NCBI GenBank assembly: GCA_048498035.1
Contig: JBEHYT010000013.1
Span: 1-64,000 of the forward strand
Length of the DNA: 64,000 nucleotides
Direction of reading: 5' to 3'
Source: CADEDV01 sp048498035
GTDB lineage: Bacteria; Bacteroidota; Bacteroidia; Chitinophagales; Chitinophagaceae
Below the pieces are notes generated by a model. That model made no database searches. It had not been told where the DNA came from and saw only the letters and a list, made by a program, of their open reading frames with translations. This document shows, one piece after another, positions 53,446 through 62,804 of the stretch. A program made the position numbers and the translations under genes. Position 1 is the stretch's first letter. Each line of letters starts with the position of its first letter.

Positions 53446-54003
53446 TCAGTCTTTTGCTCCTGGCGGATCGGTCCGGGCGTTGTTCAATAACTGTTGAAGA
53501 AATGCAATTCCTTTTTCCCGGGCTACACGAATGTTTCGTTCCGGGATGGCATCCGGATCGGGAAAATTCTCAAGTGCAACTTCAATGCTTTCTTCGCGCA
53601 ACAGGTGCAGGAGGGGAAAGGGTGAGCGATTGGTATAATTGGCGGGGTCATCTTCAGGTTCGCCCGCAAACCGGTACTGTGGATGAAAGCTCGCGAGTTG
53701 ATAAATGCCCTCATATTTTCGCTGGTGAAGAAAACGTTCGGCCAGGTCTAACAGGTCCAGGTAATCTTCAAAGTCTTCAAACCCGGCGGTGATGATAAGA
53801 ATTGCCGTTTCAATGGCTGGGTCAGCATCCATTCGCGCACAAAGCGCTGCCAGGGCCTGCAAACAGGCTTCCGCTTCCAAGCCCGGTTCTTCAAGGTAGA
53901 CAATACCGTTTTGTTTTACAACAGGTGCAGCAAAAGGACAAAAGTTGAGACCGATCACAACGGAACGGATCCAGTTTTTTACCTGGTCTGTGGGCGTTGT
54001 CAT
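53446..54003 (-). CDS. DUF1415 family protein
   Basis: A 185-residue cytoplasmic protein, start ATG 54003. Features of DUF1415 are the opening WIRSVVIGLNFCPFAAPV and the later FHPQYRFAGEPEDDPANYTNRSP-type region (FHPQYRF and NRSPFPLLHLLRE). The role is unknown. It lies 10 bases after the lpxD stop, so it should be co-transcribed with lpxD; the longer frame to 54084 would overlap lpxD and is less likely. Confidence 0.88.
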   Translation of the reverse strand: MTTPTDQVKNWIRSVVIGLNFCPFAAPVVKQNGIVYLEEPGLEAEACLQALAALCARMDADPAIETAILIITAGFEDFEDYLDLLDLAERFLHQRKYEGIYQLASFHPQYRFAGEPEDDPANYTNRSPFPLLHLLREESIEVALENFPDPDAIPERNIRVAREKGIAFLQQLLNNARTDPPGAKD

Positions 54004-54013
54004 GGGGAGAATG

Positions 54014-55066
54014 TTAAAGACTGGTTGCGGTTTTTTCCAGCAGGGATTTAAGTGTCGCTTCCAATTCCTTGATACGTTTTTCAAGTTCCGGCAACTTACG
54101 GTTCAACGCCTGGCTTCGAAGCGCCGATGTATAATCATGTGCGGGGGAACCGGTGACTGCTTTTCCAGGCTCGATGGATTTGCTAACACCGCTTTGCGCA
54201 TTTACTTTTACTCCATCGCCTAACTGGATATGGCCTACAATGCCCGCCTGGCCGCCAATCATTACGCCATTACCAATTTTGGTGCTGCCGCTTACTCCTG
54301 CCTGGGCAGCAATAACGGTGCTGTTACCAATATCTACATTATGCGCAATCTGGATCAGGTTATCCAGTTTCGCGCCGGCACGGACCAGGGTAGAGCCAAT
54401 TGTTGCACGGTCAATGGTGGCGTTCGATCCAATCTCGACGTCGTCTTCTATCACGACATTTCCAATTTGCGGTACTTTTTTAAAACTTCCATCGCCCTGC
54501 GGTGCAAAACCAAATCCGTCACTTCCAATTACAGTTCCTGCATGGATTATTACCCGGTTGCCGATACGGCAATCGTGGTAGATCTTAACGCCTGGGTGGA
54601 TGATGCTGTTGTCTCCAATCACTACATTATTTCCAAGAAAGGCGCCGGGGTAAATTTTGGTATTGTTCCCGATTTTTACATTTTCCCCAACATAAGCAAA
54701 TGCACCTATGTAAACGTTTTCTCCATATTGCACCTCTTTGCCAAGGTAAACAGGTTGTTGAATGCCCGATAGTTGCTGCTGCATCAGTTCCTGGTATTTG
54801 GCCAGCAGGGTGGCAAATGCCGAGTAAGCGTCGGGAACGCGTACCAGTGTGGCTGATACCGGTTGTTTCAGTTCAAAATTTTCATTGATGATGATCACCG
54901 AAGCGCGCGTTGAATAAAGATGGTCTTCGTATTTGGGATTGGCAAGGAAACTCAACTGACCTTCTTTTGCCTCCTCAATTTTTCCAAATGAACCCACCAG
55001 GGTTTCTGGATTCCCTTCAATTTTACCGTTTACTATCAACGCAATCTGTGCGGCCGGAAATTGCAT
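54014..55066 (-). CDS. lpxD: UDP-3-O-(3-hydroxyacyl)glucosamine N-acyltransferase
   Basis: A 350-residue LpxD. The N-terminal uridine-binding domain (about 1-100, GQLSFLANPKYEDHLY) is followed by many hexapeptide repeats forming a left-handed helix (IGDNSIIHPGVKI, IGSDGFGFAPQGDG with the catalytic-site region, IAHNVDIGNSTVIAAQ) and a C-terminal helix (LPELEKRIKELEATLKSLL). It adds the second 3-hydroxyacyl chain in lipid A synthesis, the step after LpxC. The HD-domain gene lies 55 bases upstream on the same strand. Confidence 0.96.
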   Translation of the reverse strand: MQFPAAQIALIVNGKIEGNPETLVGSFGKIEEAKEGQLSFLANPKYEDHLYSTRASVIIINENFELKQPVSATLVRVPDAYSAFATLLAKYQELMQQQLSGIQQPVYLGKEVQYGENVYIGAFAYVGENVKIGNNTKIYPGAFLGNNVVIGDNSIIHPGVKIYHDCRIGNRVIIHAGTVIGSDGFGFAPQGDGSFKKVPQIGNVVIEDDVEIGSNATIDRATIGSTLVRAGAKLDNLIQIAHNVDIGNSTVIAAQAGVSGSTKIGNGVMIGGQAGIVGHIQLGDGVKVNAQSGVSKSIEPGKAVTGSPAHDYTSALRSQALNRKLPELEKRIKELEATLKSLLEKTATSL

Positions 55067-55121
55067 ACAGCTTTTTTTTGAATAAGTACCAACAAGCGAT
55101 TCCTGCTAAGGTTCACCGGTT

Positions 55122-56333
55122 TTAGTACCGCAGGTAACAAAAATAATGTTTTTTCACAGGGATCGCCAGCCTGGGATGTATCAGGGCATTATCTACCTCG
55201 GAAATATCCCGTATCGTCCCATCTTTAAAAATAATATTGATGCGCTCATCAGACGGATCATAGGTAGTGCTGCTGGCCAATCCTGTAAAGACAACATAAT
55301 CCGCTTCTTCGTTGCTGATGTTGAGCAACTTCATCACCTCTTCCTTTTTTTCCAACACCAATGCCTTGTCAAAAGCGGCGCCCTGCAATTTTACCTTAAA
55401 CAACCGGCGGTCTGTCAAAGAACGGCAAAGCAGCGACAATATTTTGTCGGGATGCTCACACCAGTTTTTGATCGTTGCCATCACATCTGCATCATCCATG
55501 CGGCAAAACAGCGCCAGGTCTTCCCGGATATTGCAATGCTCCAACCCCAGGAAATAGTTGAGCGCACGGGTAGCGGCCTCGGGTTTCTGCCCGTCTTTTA
55601 TTAGTTGCCGTGCCCGGCGAAAGATATGCTTCAGCATCATTTCAGCGCCCAGCACCGTCTTGTGCAGGTACACCTGCCAGTACATCAATCGGCGGCTGAC
55701 AAGGAATTTTTCAATTGAATACACTCCTTTTTCTTCCACCATCAACTGCCCATTCTGTACACAGAGCATTTTTATGATCCGGTCGTACCCGATAACGCCT
55801 TCGGCAACGCCCGTAAAAAAGCTGTCGCGGTTCAGGTAATCCATCCGGTCTACATCCAGTTGGCCGGAAATGAGTTGATGAAGAAAGGGCTTTGGATGGC
55901 GGTTGGCAAAAATTTCGATCGCTGTTGTCAACTGCCCGTTAAACTCTTCGTTCAATCGTTCAATAATCAGTTGTGAAATTGTTTCATGGTGTACGCCCGG
56001 TATCAATTCATGTTCAAGTGCGTGGGAATAGGGGCCATGCCCGATGTCGTGTAACAGGATAGCAATTTTAGCGCCCTGTTCTTCAACCGCGGTAATTTCA
56101 ATGCCTTTGCTTTTCAGTTCGGCGAGCGCTGTGCACATCAGGTGATAAGCGCCCAGCGAGTGATGAAGGCGGGAATGAACAGCACCAGGGTATACCAGGT
56201 GCGCAAACGCCATTTGGTGAATATTACGCAGACGTTGATACCAGGGATGGGAAATAATCTGCAGGATCAGGGGATCGTCAATCGTAATAAAACCATATAC
56301 AGGGTCGTTGATGATCTTGCGAATTGGCTTCAT
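55122..56333 (-). CDS. HD-domain phosphohydrolase
   Basis: A 403-residue HD-superfamily protein, similar to dNTPase-like YwfO proteins: RLRNIHQMAFAHLVYPGAVH and SRLHHSLGAYHL give the first histidines, LLHDIGHGPYSHALEH the HD pair, and SGQLDVDRMDYLNRDSF the final aspartate. It may hydrolyse dNTPs or other nucleotides; substrate not known. It is upstream of lpxD, an arrangement that appears conserved in Bacteroidota. A -7 box is at 56372-56379. Confidence 0.88.
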   Translation of the reverse strand: MKPIRKIINDPVYGFITIDDPLILQIISHPWYQRLRNIHQMAFAHLVYPGAVHSRLHHSLGAYHLMCTALAELKSKGIEITAVEEQGAKIAILLHDIGHGPYSHALEHELIPGVHHETISQLIIERLNEEFNGQLTTAIEIFANRHPKPFLHQLISGQLDVDRMDYLNRDSFFTGVAEGVIGYDRIIKMLCVQNGQLMVEEKGVYSIEKFLVSRRLMYWQVYLHKTVLGAEMMLKHIFRRARQLIKDGQKPEAATRALNYFLGLEHCNIREDLALFCRMDDADVMATIKNWCEHPDKILSLLCRSLTDRRLFKVKLQGAAFDKALVLEKKEEVMKLLNISNEEADYVVFTGLASSTTYDPSDERINIIFKDGTIRDISEVDNALIHPRLAIPVKKHYFCYLRY

Positions 56334-56371
56334 TGTTGCTTTTTTGTTAAAGGCCGGTGCTGAACAGGCGT

Positions 56372-56379
56372 CAAAAGTA
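56372..56379 (-). promoter_or_regulatory. -7 box of the HD-lpxD unit
   Basis: Minus-strand TACTTTTG matches TAnnTTTG and lies 38 bases before the HD gene start. Confidence 0.45.
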
Positions 56380-56400
56380 CTGAAGGCGGGCTTAAAAAGC

Positions 56401-56408
56401 TACATTTG
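56401..56408 (+). promoter_or_regulatory. -7 box of porX
   Basis: TACATTTG matches TAnnTTTG. It is 63 bases before the porX ATG and 21 bases from the divergent box at 56372-56379. Confidence 0.45.
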
Positions 56409-56471
56409 AAGATAGCGGATCACCAGGCGGTGTATTATAGATGAATTCAACCATCAGCAAAAATCAAGTTC

Positions 56472-58028
56472 ATGGCAGTAGCTAAAATTATTTGGGTAGA
56501 TGATGAAATTGAAAGTTTACAATCGCAAAAGCTGTTCCTGGAGAACAAAGGATACGAAGTGCAAACCTTTACCAATGGCTTTGACGCCATTGATTATGTA
56601 AAGGAAAACCCGGTGGATGTGGTATTGATTGATGAAAGCATGCCTGGTATCACGGGCCTGGAAACGCTGGCCAAGATCAAGGAAGTTAATCAATCACTGC
56701 CAGTGGTGCTGATCACCAAAAATGAAACGGAAAACCTGATGGATGAAGCCATTGGCTCCCAGATTAGCGATTACCTCATTAAGCCGGTTAATCCAAACCA
56801 GGTATGGCTAAGCCTGAAAAAAATAATCGACAACAAACGGCTGGTGGCCGAAAAGACCACTACCGCTTACCAGCAGCAGTTTCGTAACCTCTTTATGGCG
56901 CTGAACAGTAACCCGGATTATAATGAATGGATGGACATTTACAAAAAGCTGGTGTATTGGGAACTCGAAATGCAAAAAAGCGACAGTCCGGAAATGCAGG
57001 AAGTGTTGCAAAGCCAGAAAGGGGAAGCCAATACTGAATTCTTCAAATTTGTATCGCGCCATTACTCAGGATGGGTAGGGCCAACAAGTACGGAAGGACC
57101 TGTAATGAGTCATAACCTGGTGCAGTTTAAGGTGCTTCCTCATTTGGAAAAAGGAACGCCGCTTTTTTTCCTGTTGATCGATAATCTTCGGTTTGATCAA
57201 TGGAAAGCGATCCAGCCGATTTTTGCTGAGAGCTTCCGTATAACGGAGGAAGACAGTTTTTACAGTATTCTGCCTACGGCAACCCAATATGCGCGGAATG
57301 CGATTTTTTCCGGATTATTGCCCGTGGAGATCGAAAAGAAATTTCCTTCCCAATGGAAAAATGACGACCAGGAAGGTGGTAAGAACCTGCACGAGGAAGA
57401 ATTTTTCCGGGCGCAGATGAAGCGCTTAGGGAAAGGAGACCTGAAGATTTCCTATACCAAAGTGGTGAATAACCAGGCAGGGCTCGACCTGGTCAATAAT
57501 ATGCACAACCTGCTTAATAATGACCTGAATGTGATCGTCTACAATTTTGTGGATATGCTGAGTCATGCCCGCACAGAGATGGAAGTGCTGAAGGAGCTGG
57601 CAGGAGATGAAATGAGCTATCGCAGCATCACGGCAAGCTGGTTTGAACATTCACCGCTGCACCAGGCGCTGAAAAAAATTGCCGATAAGAATATCAAGAT
57701 CGTGCTGGCAACAGATCATGGAAGTGTGCGTGTAAAAACGCCATATAAAGTGGTGGGTGATAAACAAACCACTACCAACCTGCGTTACAAGCACGGGCGC
57801 AATCTGAATTACGAACCCAAAGATGTACTTGCATTCCGGGATCCGCGTGAGGCTGGATTGCCAGTCCCTACCGTTAATTCGTCTTTCATCTTTGCAAAAG
57901 AAGACGGATTTCTGTGTTATCCCAACAATTATAACTACTACGTTAATTATTATCGTAACACATTTCAACACGGCGGTGTAAGCCTGGAAGAAATGATTGT
58001 TCCTGTCATTAAGATGCAGAGTAAGTAA
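56472..58028 (+). CDS. porX: PorX: response regulator fused to PglZ phosphatase-like domain
   Basis: A 518-residue two-part protein. Residues 1-125 are a receiver domain with Asp10-Asp11 (WVDDE), phosphoacceptor Asp54 (LIDESMPG), a switch Thr in LITKNE and Lys in LIKPVN. Residues about 200-518 are a PglZ/alkaline-phosphatase-fold domain (LLIDNLRFDQW, NFVDMLSHA, LATDHGSVR, FQHGGVSLEEMIVPV), which carries the metal ligands. In Porphyromonas and Flavobacterium PorX works with the sensor PorY to control type IX secretion and cleaves oligonucleotide signals. Here it stands alone after the divergent HD-lpxD unit. The giant type IX cargo at 43700 shows that the organism uses this secretion route. 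Confidence 0.94.
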   Translation: MAVAKIIWVDDEIESLQSQKLFLENKGYEVQTFTNGFDAIDYVKENPVDVVLIDESMPGITGLETLAKIKEVNQSLPVVLITKNETENLMDEAIGSQISDYLIKPVNPNQVWLSLKKIIDNKRLVAEKTTTAYQQQFRNLFMALNSNPDYNEWMDIYKKLVYWELEMQKSDSPEMQEVLQSQKGEANTEFFKFVSRHYSGWVGPTSTEGPVMSHNLVQFKVLPHLEKGTPLFFLLIDNLRFDQWKAIQPIFAESFRITEEDSFYSILPTATQYARNAIFSGLLPVEIEKKFPSQWKNDDQEGGKNLHEEEFFRAQMKRLGKGDLKISYTKVVNNQAGLDLVNNMHNLLNNDLNVIVYNFVDMLSHARTEMEVLKELAGDEMSYRSITASWFEHSPLHQALKKIADKNIKIVLATDHGSVRVKTPYKVVGDKQTTTNLRYKHGRNLNYEPKDVLAFRDPREAGLPVPTVNSSFIFAKEDGFLCYPNNYNYYVNYYRNTFQHGGVSLEEMIVPVIKMQSK

Positions 58029-58089
58029 CAACTGCCATCGTTATTCAGAAATGTGGATAATTATCGGGGCAAAACATAGTTTATCCCAA

Positions 58090-58097
58090 TAATTTTG
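58090..58097 (+). promoter_or_regulatory. -7 box
   Basis: TAATTTTG matches TAnnTTTG, 55 bases before the ATG at 58153. Confidence 0.4.
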
Positions 58098-58152
58098 AAC
58101 CAGTTAGGAGAAAAGACGAACGTGAAGACACTGTACCTAACCTTAGAAGACT

Positions 58153-58428
58153 ATGAAGTATACACAAAATACACTGGATAAGCTGGAAGCAATACCTGAA
58201 CAGGCTGGATATATCCTGCGTTATGAACGTGGAAATTTTCAGAGCGGTTATTGTATCCTGGAATCAAAAAGAGTAGTGGTACTTAATAAATTTCTGCAAA
58301 TAGAAGGGCGTATCAATACGCTCGTAGACCTGATACCGCAACTGCAGATTGACAGTGACGCGCTGACGGATGATGGCAAACGGCTCTATCTGGAGTTGGT
58401 TGCAAAAATGGAAGAAGGAAAAGCCTGA
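58153..58428 (+). CDS. Small hypothetical protein
   Basis: A 91-residue soluble protein (for example GYILRYERGNFQSGYCILES, then RVVVLNKFLQIEGRINTLVD and LIPQLQIDSDAL). It has a beta-hairpin followed by helices. It has no signal peptide and no recognised family. It lies 40 bases before the GTG-started PhnP-like gene and may share its transcript. Confidence 0.68.
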   Translation: MKYTQNTLDKLEAIPEQAGYILRYERGNFQSGYCILESKRVVVLNKFLQIEGRINTLVDLIPQLQIDSDALTDDGKRLYLELVAKMEEGKA

Positions 58429-58468
58429 TGGATTCAGGTCACTTCAAAGGTTCTACGTAATTTGAAGC

Positions 58469-59245
58469 GTGACTCCTCCCCTGAAAATAACATTTCTTGG
58501 TACTGGCACCAGCAGTGGTGTTCCAATGATTGGCTGTGATTGTGTGGTATGCCGGTCGGCTGACCCGCACGACAAGCGGCTTCGATCCAGCATCCTGGTA
58601 CAGTCTGCCACCACAACATTGGTGGTAGATACAGGACCTGATTTTAGATACCAAATGCTGCGGGCCCAGGTGAAAAAGCTGGACGCGGTTGTTTATACCC
58701 ATTCCCACAAGGATCATATCGCCGGACTTGATGATGTAAGGGCCTACAATTTTTTGCTCCGGCGGCCAATGGAGCTATATGCAGAAGCCGCTACGGGTGA
58801 TGCGCTTCGCCGCGAATTTCATTATGCATTTGCAGAACATCGCTATCCCGGAATTCCGGATCTGAACCTGCATACAATTGATGATACTCCTTTTTTGGTG
58901 GGCGATATCCCTGTGCAGCCCATCCGTGTCTGGCACCTGAAAATGCCGGTGCTGGGCTTCCGTTTCGGAAATTTTACCTATATCACAGATGCCAATCGAA
59001 TTGATGCCGTGGAAAAAGAAAAGATCCGCGGATCAGCCATATTGGTGTTGAATGCGCTTCGCAAACAGGAACATATCTCGCATTTTACATTGGGCGAGGC
59101 AATAGAATTAGTGCGCGAACTGGAAATACCAACGGCTTATTTTACGCATATTTCCCACCAGCTTGGGTTGCATGCCGAGGTGGAAGCCGAACTGGATGAG
59201 GGAATGCACCTGGCGTATGACGGACTTGTTCTTGACTTTGCATGA
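58469..59245 (+). CDS. MBL-fold metallo-hydrolase, PhnP-like
   Basis: A 258-residue metal-dependent hydrolase. The opening FLGTGTSSGVPMIGCDCVVC and paired cysteines are typical of the PhnP/cyclic phosphodiesterase and RNase Z-like branch. Metal motif THSHKDHIAG (HxHxDH) and later ITDANR and FTHISHQLG follow. The start is GTG at 58469; no ATG precedes the conserved opening. In PhnP the reaction is hydrolysis of cyclic ribose phosphate, but no phosphonate genes are nearby, so the substrate is open. Confidence 0.86.
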   Translation: MTPPLKITFLGTGTSSGVPMIGCDCVVCRSADPHDKRLRSSILVQSATTTLVVDTGPDFRYQMLRAQVKKLDAVVYTHSHKDHIAGLDDVRAYNFLLRRPMELYAEAATGDALRREFHYAFAEHRYPGIPDLNLHTIDDTPFLVGDIPVQPIRVWHLKMPVLGFRFGNFTYITDANRIDAVEKEKIRGSAILVLNALRKQEHISHFTLGEAIELVRELEIPTAYFTHISHQLGLHAEVEAELDEGMHLAYDGLVLDFA

Positions 59246-59276
59246 AAACTAACATCTGTTAGTTTTATTAAAAAAA
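59245..59276 (+). terminator. Intrinsic terminator
   Basis: A perfect 10-bp stem, AAAACTAACA/TGTTAGTTTT (59245-59254 and 59257-59266), with a two-base loop, right behind the stop of the PhnP-like gene. The stem is AT-rich and an A-run follows, so it may work weakly in both directions. Confidence 0.55.
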
Positions 59277-59390
59277 ATGTATCTTGCATTGCCTTTAGCG
59301 ATCAACTTGCCATGATCTGAGAGCTAATCGACATGTGCCATTCTGCAATCCGGGATGGCACATCTTTTAAAAATTGTTGAAGAAAGTTAT

Positions 59391-60530
59391 ATGAATTTCG
59401 AAACCAGTGAGATCACTGCCCAGGTTGCAGCAACCGCGCGTTCTTTTGCCCAGCAATATATCCGTCCACACGTAATGGAATGGGATGAAAGCCAGGAATT
59501 TCCCCTACAGGTATTTAAGGAGATGGGTAAACTTGGGTTAATGGGTGTATTGGTTCCTGAAAACTATGGTGGCGCCGGTCTTTCTTATTTCGAATACAAG
59601 GCCGTGATTGAAGAAGTGGCAAAAGTTTGCGGATCGATTGGTCTCAGCGTTGCCGCTCATAACTCGCTTTGTACAGGTCATATTCTCACCTTTGGCAATG
59701 AGGAGCAAAAACAGAAGTATTTGCCCAAACTGGCCACTGCGGAATGGCTTGGTGCCTGGGGATTAACCGAAGCAAACACGGGTAGCGATGCCGGGAATAT
59801 GCGTTGTACTGCAGTAAAAGACGGGGACGAATGGGTGATCAATGGTACCAAAAACTGGATTACGCATGGAAAAAGCGGGGATATAGCCGTTGTGATCTGC
59901 AGAACCGGCGAGCCGCGAACGCGCAATAATGCTACCGCTTTTGTAGTCGAAAGAGGCACGCCTGGATTCAGCGCGGGAAAAAAAGAGAATAAACTCGGCA
60001 TGCGCGCCAGCGAAACCGCAGAAATGGTATTTGACCAGTGTCGTATACCGGACGCGAACAGGCTTGGCGAAGTGGGCGCAGGCTTTAAACAGGCCATGAA
60101 AGTGCTGGACGGCGGACGTATTTCAATTGCATCCCTTTCGCTGGGTATTGCCAAAGGAGCCTATGAAGCGGCGCTGCAATATTCCAAAGAACGCCACCAG
60201 TTTGATCAGCCCATATCCAATTTCCAGGGTATTTCTTTCAAACTGGCCGATATGGCCACCGAAATAATGGCGGCAGAATTGCTTACACTACAGGCATGTG
60301 ATTTGAAGAACAGGAAGCAACCGCTTACTAAACAAGCTGCCATGGCAAAATATTATGCCAGTGAAGTTGCCGTAAAAGTGGCGAATGATGCGGTGCAGGT
60401 TTTTGGCGGATATGGATATACCAAAGATTTTCCGGCTGAAAAATATTATCGCGATGCAAAATTGTGTACCATAGGAGAAGGTACCAGCGAAATTCAAAAG
60501 ATCGTGATCAGCCGCGAAGTACTTCACTGA
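59391..60530 (+). CDS. Acyl-CoA dehydrogenase
   Basis: A 379-residue flavoenzyme. Signatures: GAWGLTEANTGSDAGNM (FAD-binding family signature 1), ITHGKSGDIAVV, FDQPISNFQGISFKLADMA, VQVFGGYGYTKDFPAEKYYR (signature 2) and the catalytic-base Glu in IGEGTSEIQKIVISRE, which places it with short/branched-chain dehydrogenases. It oxidises an acyl-CoA to the enoyl-CoA, passing electrons to ETF. ATG 59391 (MNFETSEIT) fits better than 59355. No ETF or other beta-oxidation gene is nearby. Confidence 0.93.
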   Translation: MNFETSEITAQVAATARSFAQQYIRPHVMEWDESQEFPLQVFKEMGKLGLMGVLVPENYGGAGLSYFEYKAVIEEVAKVCGSIGLSVAAHNSLCTGHILTFGNEEQKQKYLPKLATAEWLGAWGLTEANTGSDAGNMRCTAVKDGDEWVINGTKNWITHGKSGDIAVVICRTGEPRTRNNATAFVVERGTPGFSAGKKENKLGMRASETAEMVFDQCRIPDANRLGEVGAGFKQAMKVLDGGRISIASLSLGIAKGAYEAALQYSKERHQFDQPISNFQGISFKLADMATEIMAAELLTLQACDLKNRKQPLTKQAAMAKYYASEVAVKVANDAVQVFGGYGYTKDFPAEKYYRDAKLCTIGEGTSEIQKIVISREVLH

Positions 60531-60636
60531 TTTTATTCCGAAAAAATAAAGTACTCGAGTCGTTGTTAGCAATCGTTCGTTAAAAAACGGATCATATCTT
60601 GTTGTTTTAACGTTATACGAAATAGTTTTTTCATAA

Positions 60637-60644
60637 TAGTTTTG
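60637..60644 (+). promoter_or_regulatory. -7 box of the lipoprotein gene
   Basis: TAGTTTTG matches TAnnTTTG and lies 36 bases before the ATG at 60681. Confidence 0.45.
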
Positions 60645-60680
60645 TGACATTCATCCATTATTCAATCAAAACTGATTATT

Positions 60681-61367
60681 ATGAACAAAACCCTTGGAGC
60701 GCTCTTTTTAGTATGCCTGGCTGCAGGATGGCTGATTGCCTGCAAGCACAAGCCATCCGGTGGTGACGATGGCGATCAACAATGTATTAAATCGTTGAAC
60801 AAAGGCTATGGCGACAAACCACCCGCCGGCATGTTAAGCGTGGAAAACGCAAAACTGATCGCAGATCGTTATGATGCTGACCAGGAGAAGGCGTATATCT
60901 CCATGGATGGCAGATTAACGCCTGTTGTAGATGCTCATGCGGTGTGGATGAGCCTGGCAGACATTCAAGCCTACCTGTTAAAGGTGCAGGACACCTTATG
61001 CAAACAGGGTTGCGACTTATCAGCGATGAACCTCGGTGTTCATTTTTACCTTGGCAAATATCCAAGCGCGGATACGCTGAAATCCTGGGGTGTTGACCCG
61101 GTTTATGCCAATCACCAAACCATTTTCCTTACGGCAACGTACCAGCAGAAGGGTATCAACATTGATTTTGACCCTTACTGGATCGGGCCAGACAAGTGTC
61201 ATCCCACACCATTGAGTGAGTGGCTGCAGCATCCACCGGGTCATCACGGCAACGGCGGTAATGATGACGGCCCAGGCGTTCTGAATCACGGCACGCTGTC
61301 ACCGCCGCCGGATGGTACAGGTGATTTCCCCAGCAGCGGACTCGGCTCTACACATCACCCGCATTAA
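60681..61367 (+). CDS. Hypothetical lipoprotein with His/Gly/Pro-rich tail
   Basis: A 228-residue lipoprotein (signal ending GWLIAC, Cys21). The middle part contains four more cysteines (QQCIK, DTLCKQGCD, DKCHP) and a globular domain (AKLIADRYDADQEKAYISMD, NHQTIFLTATYQQKGINIDF). The last 50 residues are low-complexity and rich in His, Gly and Pro (HPPGHHGNGGNDDGPG, ending STHHPH). No family recognised; the histidine-rich tail could bind metal. It is 5 bases upstream of a membrane-protein gene that overlaps a histidine kinase gene, so it is likely part of the same operon and could be a sensor accessory. Confidence 0.65.
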   Translation: MNKTLGALFLVCLAAGWLIACKHKPSGGDDGDQQCIKSLNKGYGDKPPAGMLSVENAKLIADRYDADQEKAYISMDGRLTPVVDAHAVWMSLADIQAYLLKVQDTLCKQGCDLSAMNLGVHFYLGKYPSADTLKSWGVDPVYANHQTIFLTATYQQKGINIDFDPYWIGPDKCHPTPLSEWLQHPPGHHGNGGNDDGPGVLNHGTLSPPPDGTGDFPSSGLGSTHHPH

Positions 61368-61372
61368 TTGAT

Positions 61373-62029
61373 ATGATTAATAAAACCCTGATGCTGGTCC
61401 TGCAATACGGGCTTCAAATATGTGAGGTCTTAGCCTGTATTGCAGGATTTTTAAGCTGGAATAAAATAAAGAACAGTTACTGGAAATGGTTTGCCATTTA
61501 CCTGGCAGTGATTGTTGCCGTAGAAACCGTAGGATTTATAACCCAACAGAACCGGCCTGTTAACACGGCAATCTTCAACTACTTCGGCCTCCCGGTTCAA
61601 TTCTTCTTCCTGGCATGGCTGTTTCACAAATACTTTGCGGAAACAAAAAGGAACTGGTGGCCACTTATTGGATCCGGTATTTACCTCGTAGCCTGGATTG
61701 TTGATATTTTTACAGACAAAGCGCCTACCTGGTTTACTTCGTTCTCCTACACAGTAGGAAACGCAACCCTGGTAGTAACGATCATTATTTTCTTTTTGCG
61801 TTTTATTCACAGTGATGAAATCCTGAATTATCGGCGCAGCATGATATTTTGGGTTTGCCTGGGGCTCCTGGTGTTCTACATGGGTACATTTCCCTATTAC
61901 GCGCTTCGTAATACCATTTACTACAAATCAAAGACACTTTTCTATATTTACTGGGCAATCAGCCTACTGCTTGACTGGCTTATGTATATATTTTTCTGTA
62001 TTGCGTTATTATGGGGACGACCGAAATAA
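61373..62029 (+). CDS. Six-helix membrane protein preceding a histidine kinase
   Basis: A 218-residue protein with about six membrane helices (for example WFAIYLAVIVAVETVGFI, FNYFGLPVQFFFLAWLF, FWVCLGLLVFYMGTFPYY). No enzyme motif. It overlaps the kinase start by 19 bases, indicating coupled synthesis. It may supply the membrane sensing part that the kinase, with a single helix, lacks. Confidence 0.68.
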   Translation: MINKTLMLVLQYGLQICEVLACIAGFLSWNKIKNSYWKWFAIYLAVIVAVETVGFITQQNRPVNTAIFNYFGLPVQFFFLAWLFHKYFAETKRNWWPLIGSGIYLVAWIVDIFTDKAPTWFTSFSYTVGNATLVVTIIIFFLRFIHSDEILNYRRSMIFWVCLGLLVFYMGTFPYYALRNTIYYKSKTLFYIYWAISLLLDWLMYIFFCIALLWGRPK

Positions 62030-62802
62030 CCTGGTTTATTGTTTTTGCCAATGTGATCCTGCTGGTCCTGTTGGTAGGCATTCTCCTGTTTACGTTCCAA
62101 TACCGAAAAAGAAAAATCCTGCATGAGCAGGAAAAGAAGAGAATTGACGAAGAACATAAGCTGGCGCTACTGAATACACAGCTCAAAGCCCAGGACGAAA
62201 CCATGCAGTTTATTGGCCGGGAGATCCACGACAGCGTAGCGCAAAAACTAACGCTTGCCACCATCTACACACAAAAGCTGGAATACGAGGGTGAATTTCC
62301 TCAACTTTCCGGGAAATTCAAAGAGATCAGTTCGGTCATCAATGATTCCCTGGATGAGTTACGAAGCCTCTCGCGGACACTTGCCTCCAACCGGATGCTG
62401 GAAACCAGCCTGAAAGAATTGTTAGAAGCTGAATGTGACCGTGTTAATAACACAGGTATCTGCAATGCACAACTGGTTTGCAATAGTAACCGTATCATTA
62501 GTGTTACCGTGAAAAGCTTCCTGGTACGTGTAGTCCAGGAATTTATCCAAAACAGCCTGAAACACGCCGATTGTACCCGGATAGACGTTCAGGTAACGGA
62601 TGGTAATCAGCAACTGCTGATTACGGTTTCAGACAACGGAAAAGGGTTTGATGCCAAAAATGTACGGTCCCGGGGTATTGGTCTTAAGAATATGCAAAGA
62701 CGGGTGGAGGACATTGGTGGATTGTTTAATTTGCAAGCTGAACCGGGGAGGGGTACGTTACTGGAAATATCGATTCCCGAGAAGAACCTGGGCACCGCTT
62801 AG
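62011..62802 (+). CDS. NarL-class sensor histidine kinase
   Basis: A 263-residue kinase: one N-terminal membrane helix (FVFANVILLVLLVGILLFTF), a short linker, a HisKA_3 dimerisation/phosphoacceptor helix with the His in GREIHDSVAQKL, and an HATPase domain (EFIQNSLKHA N-box, VSDNGKGFD, GIGLKNMQRRV, GRGTLLEI). No periplasmic sensor domain is present. It is 2 bases ahead of its response regulator gene. Confidence 0.9.
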   Translation: MGTTEITWFIVFANVILLVLLVGILLFTFQYRKRKILHEQEKKRIDEEHKLALLNTQLKAQDETMQFIGREIHDSVAQKLTLATIYTQKLEYEGEFPQLSGKFKEISSVINDSLDELRSLSRTLASNRMLETSLKELLEAECDRVNNTGICNAQLVCNSNRIISVTVKSFLVRVVQEFIQNSLKHADCTRIDVQVTDGNQQLLITVSDNGKGFDAKNVRSRGIGLKNMQRRVEDIGGLFNLQAEPGRGTLLEISIPEKNLGTA

Positions 62803-62804
62803 TT

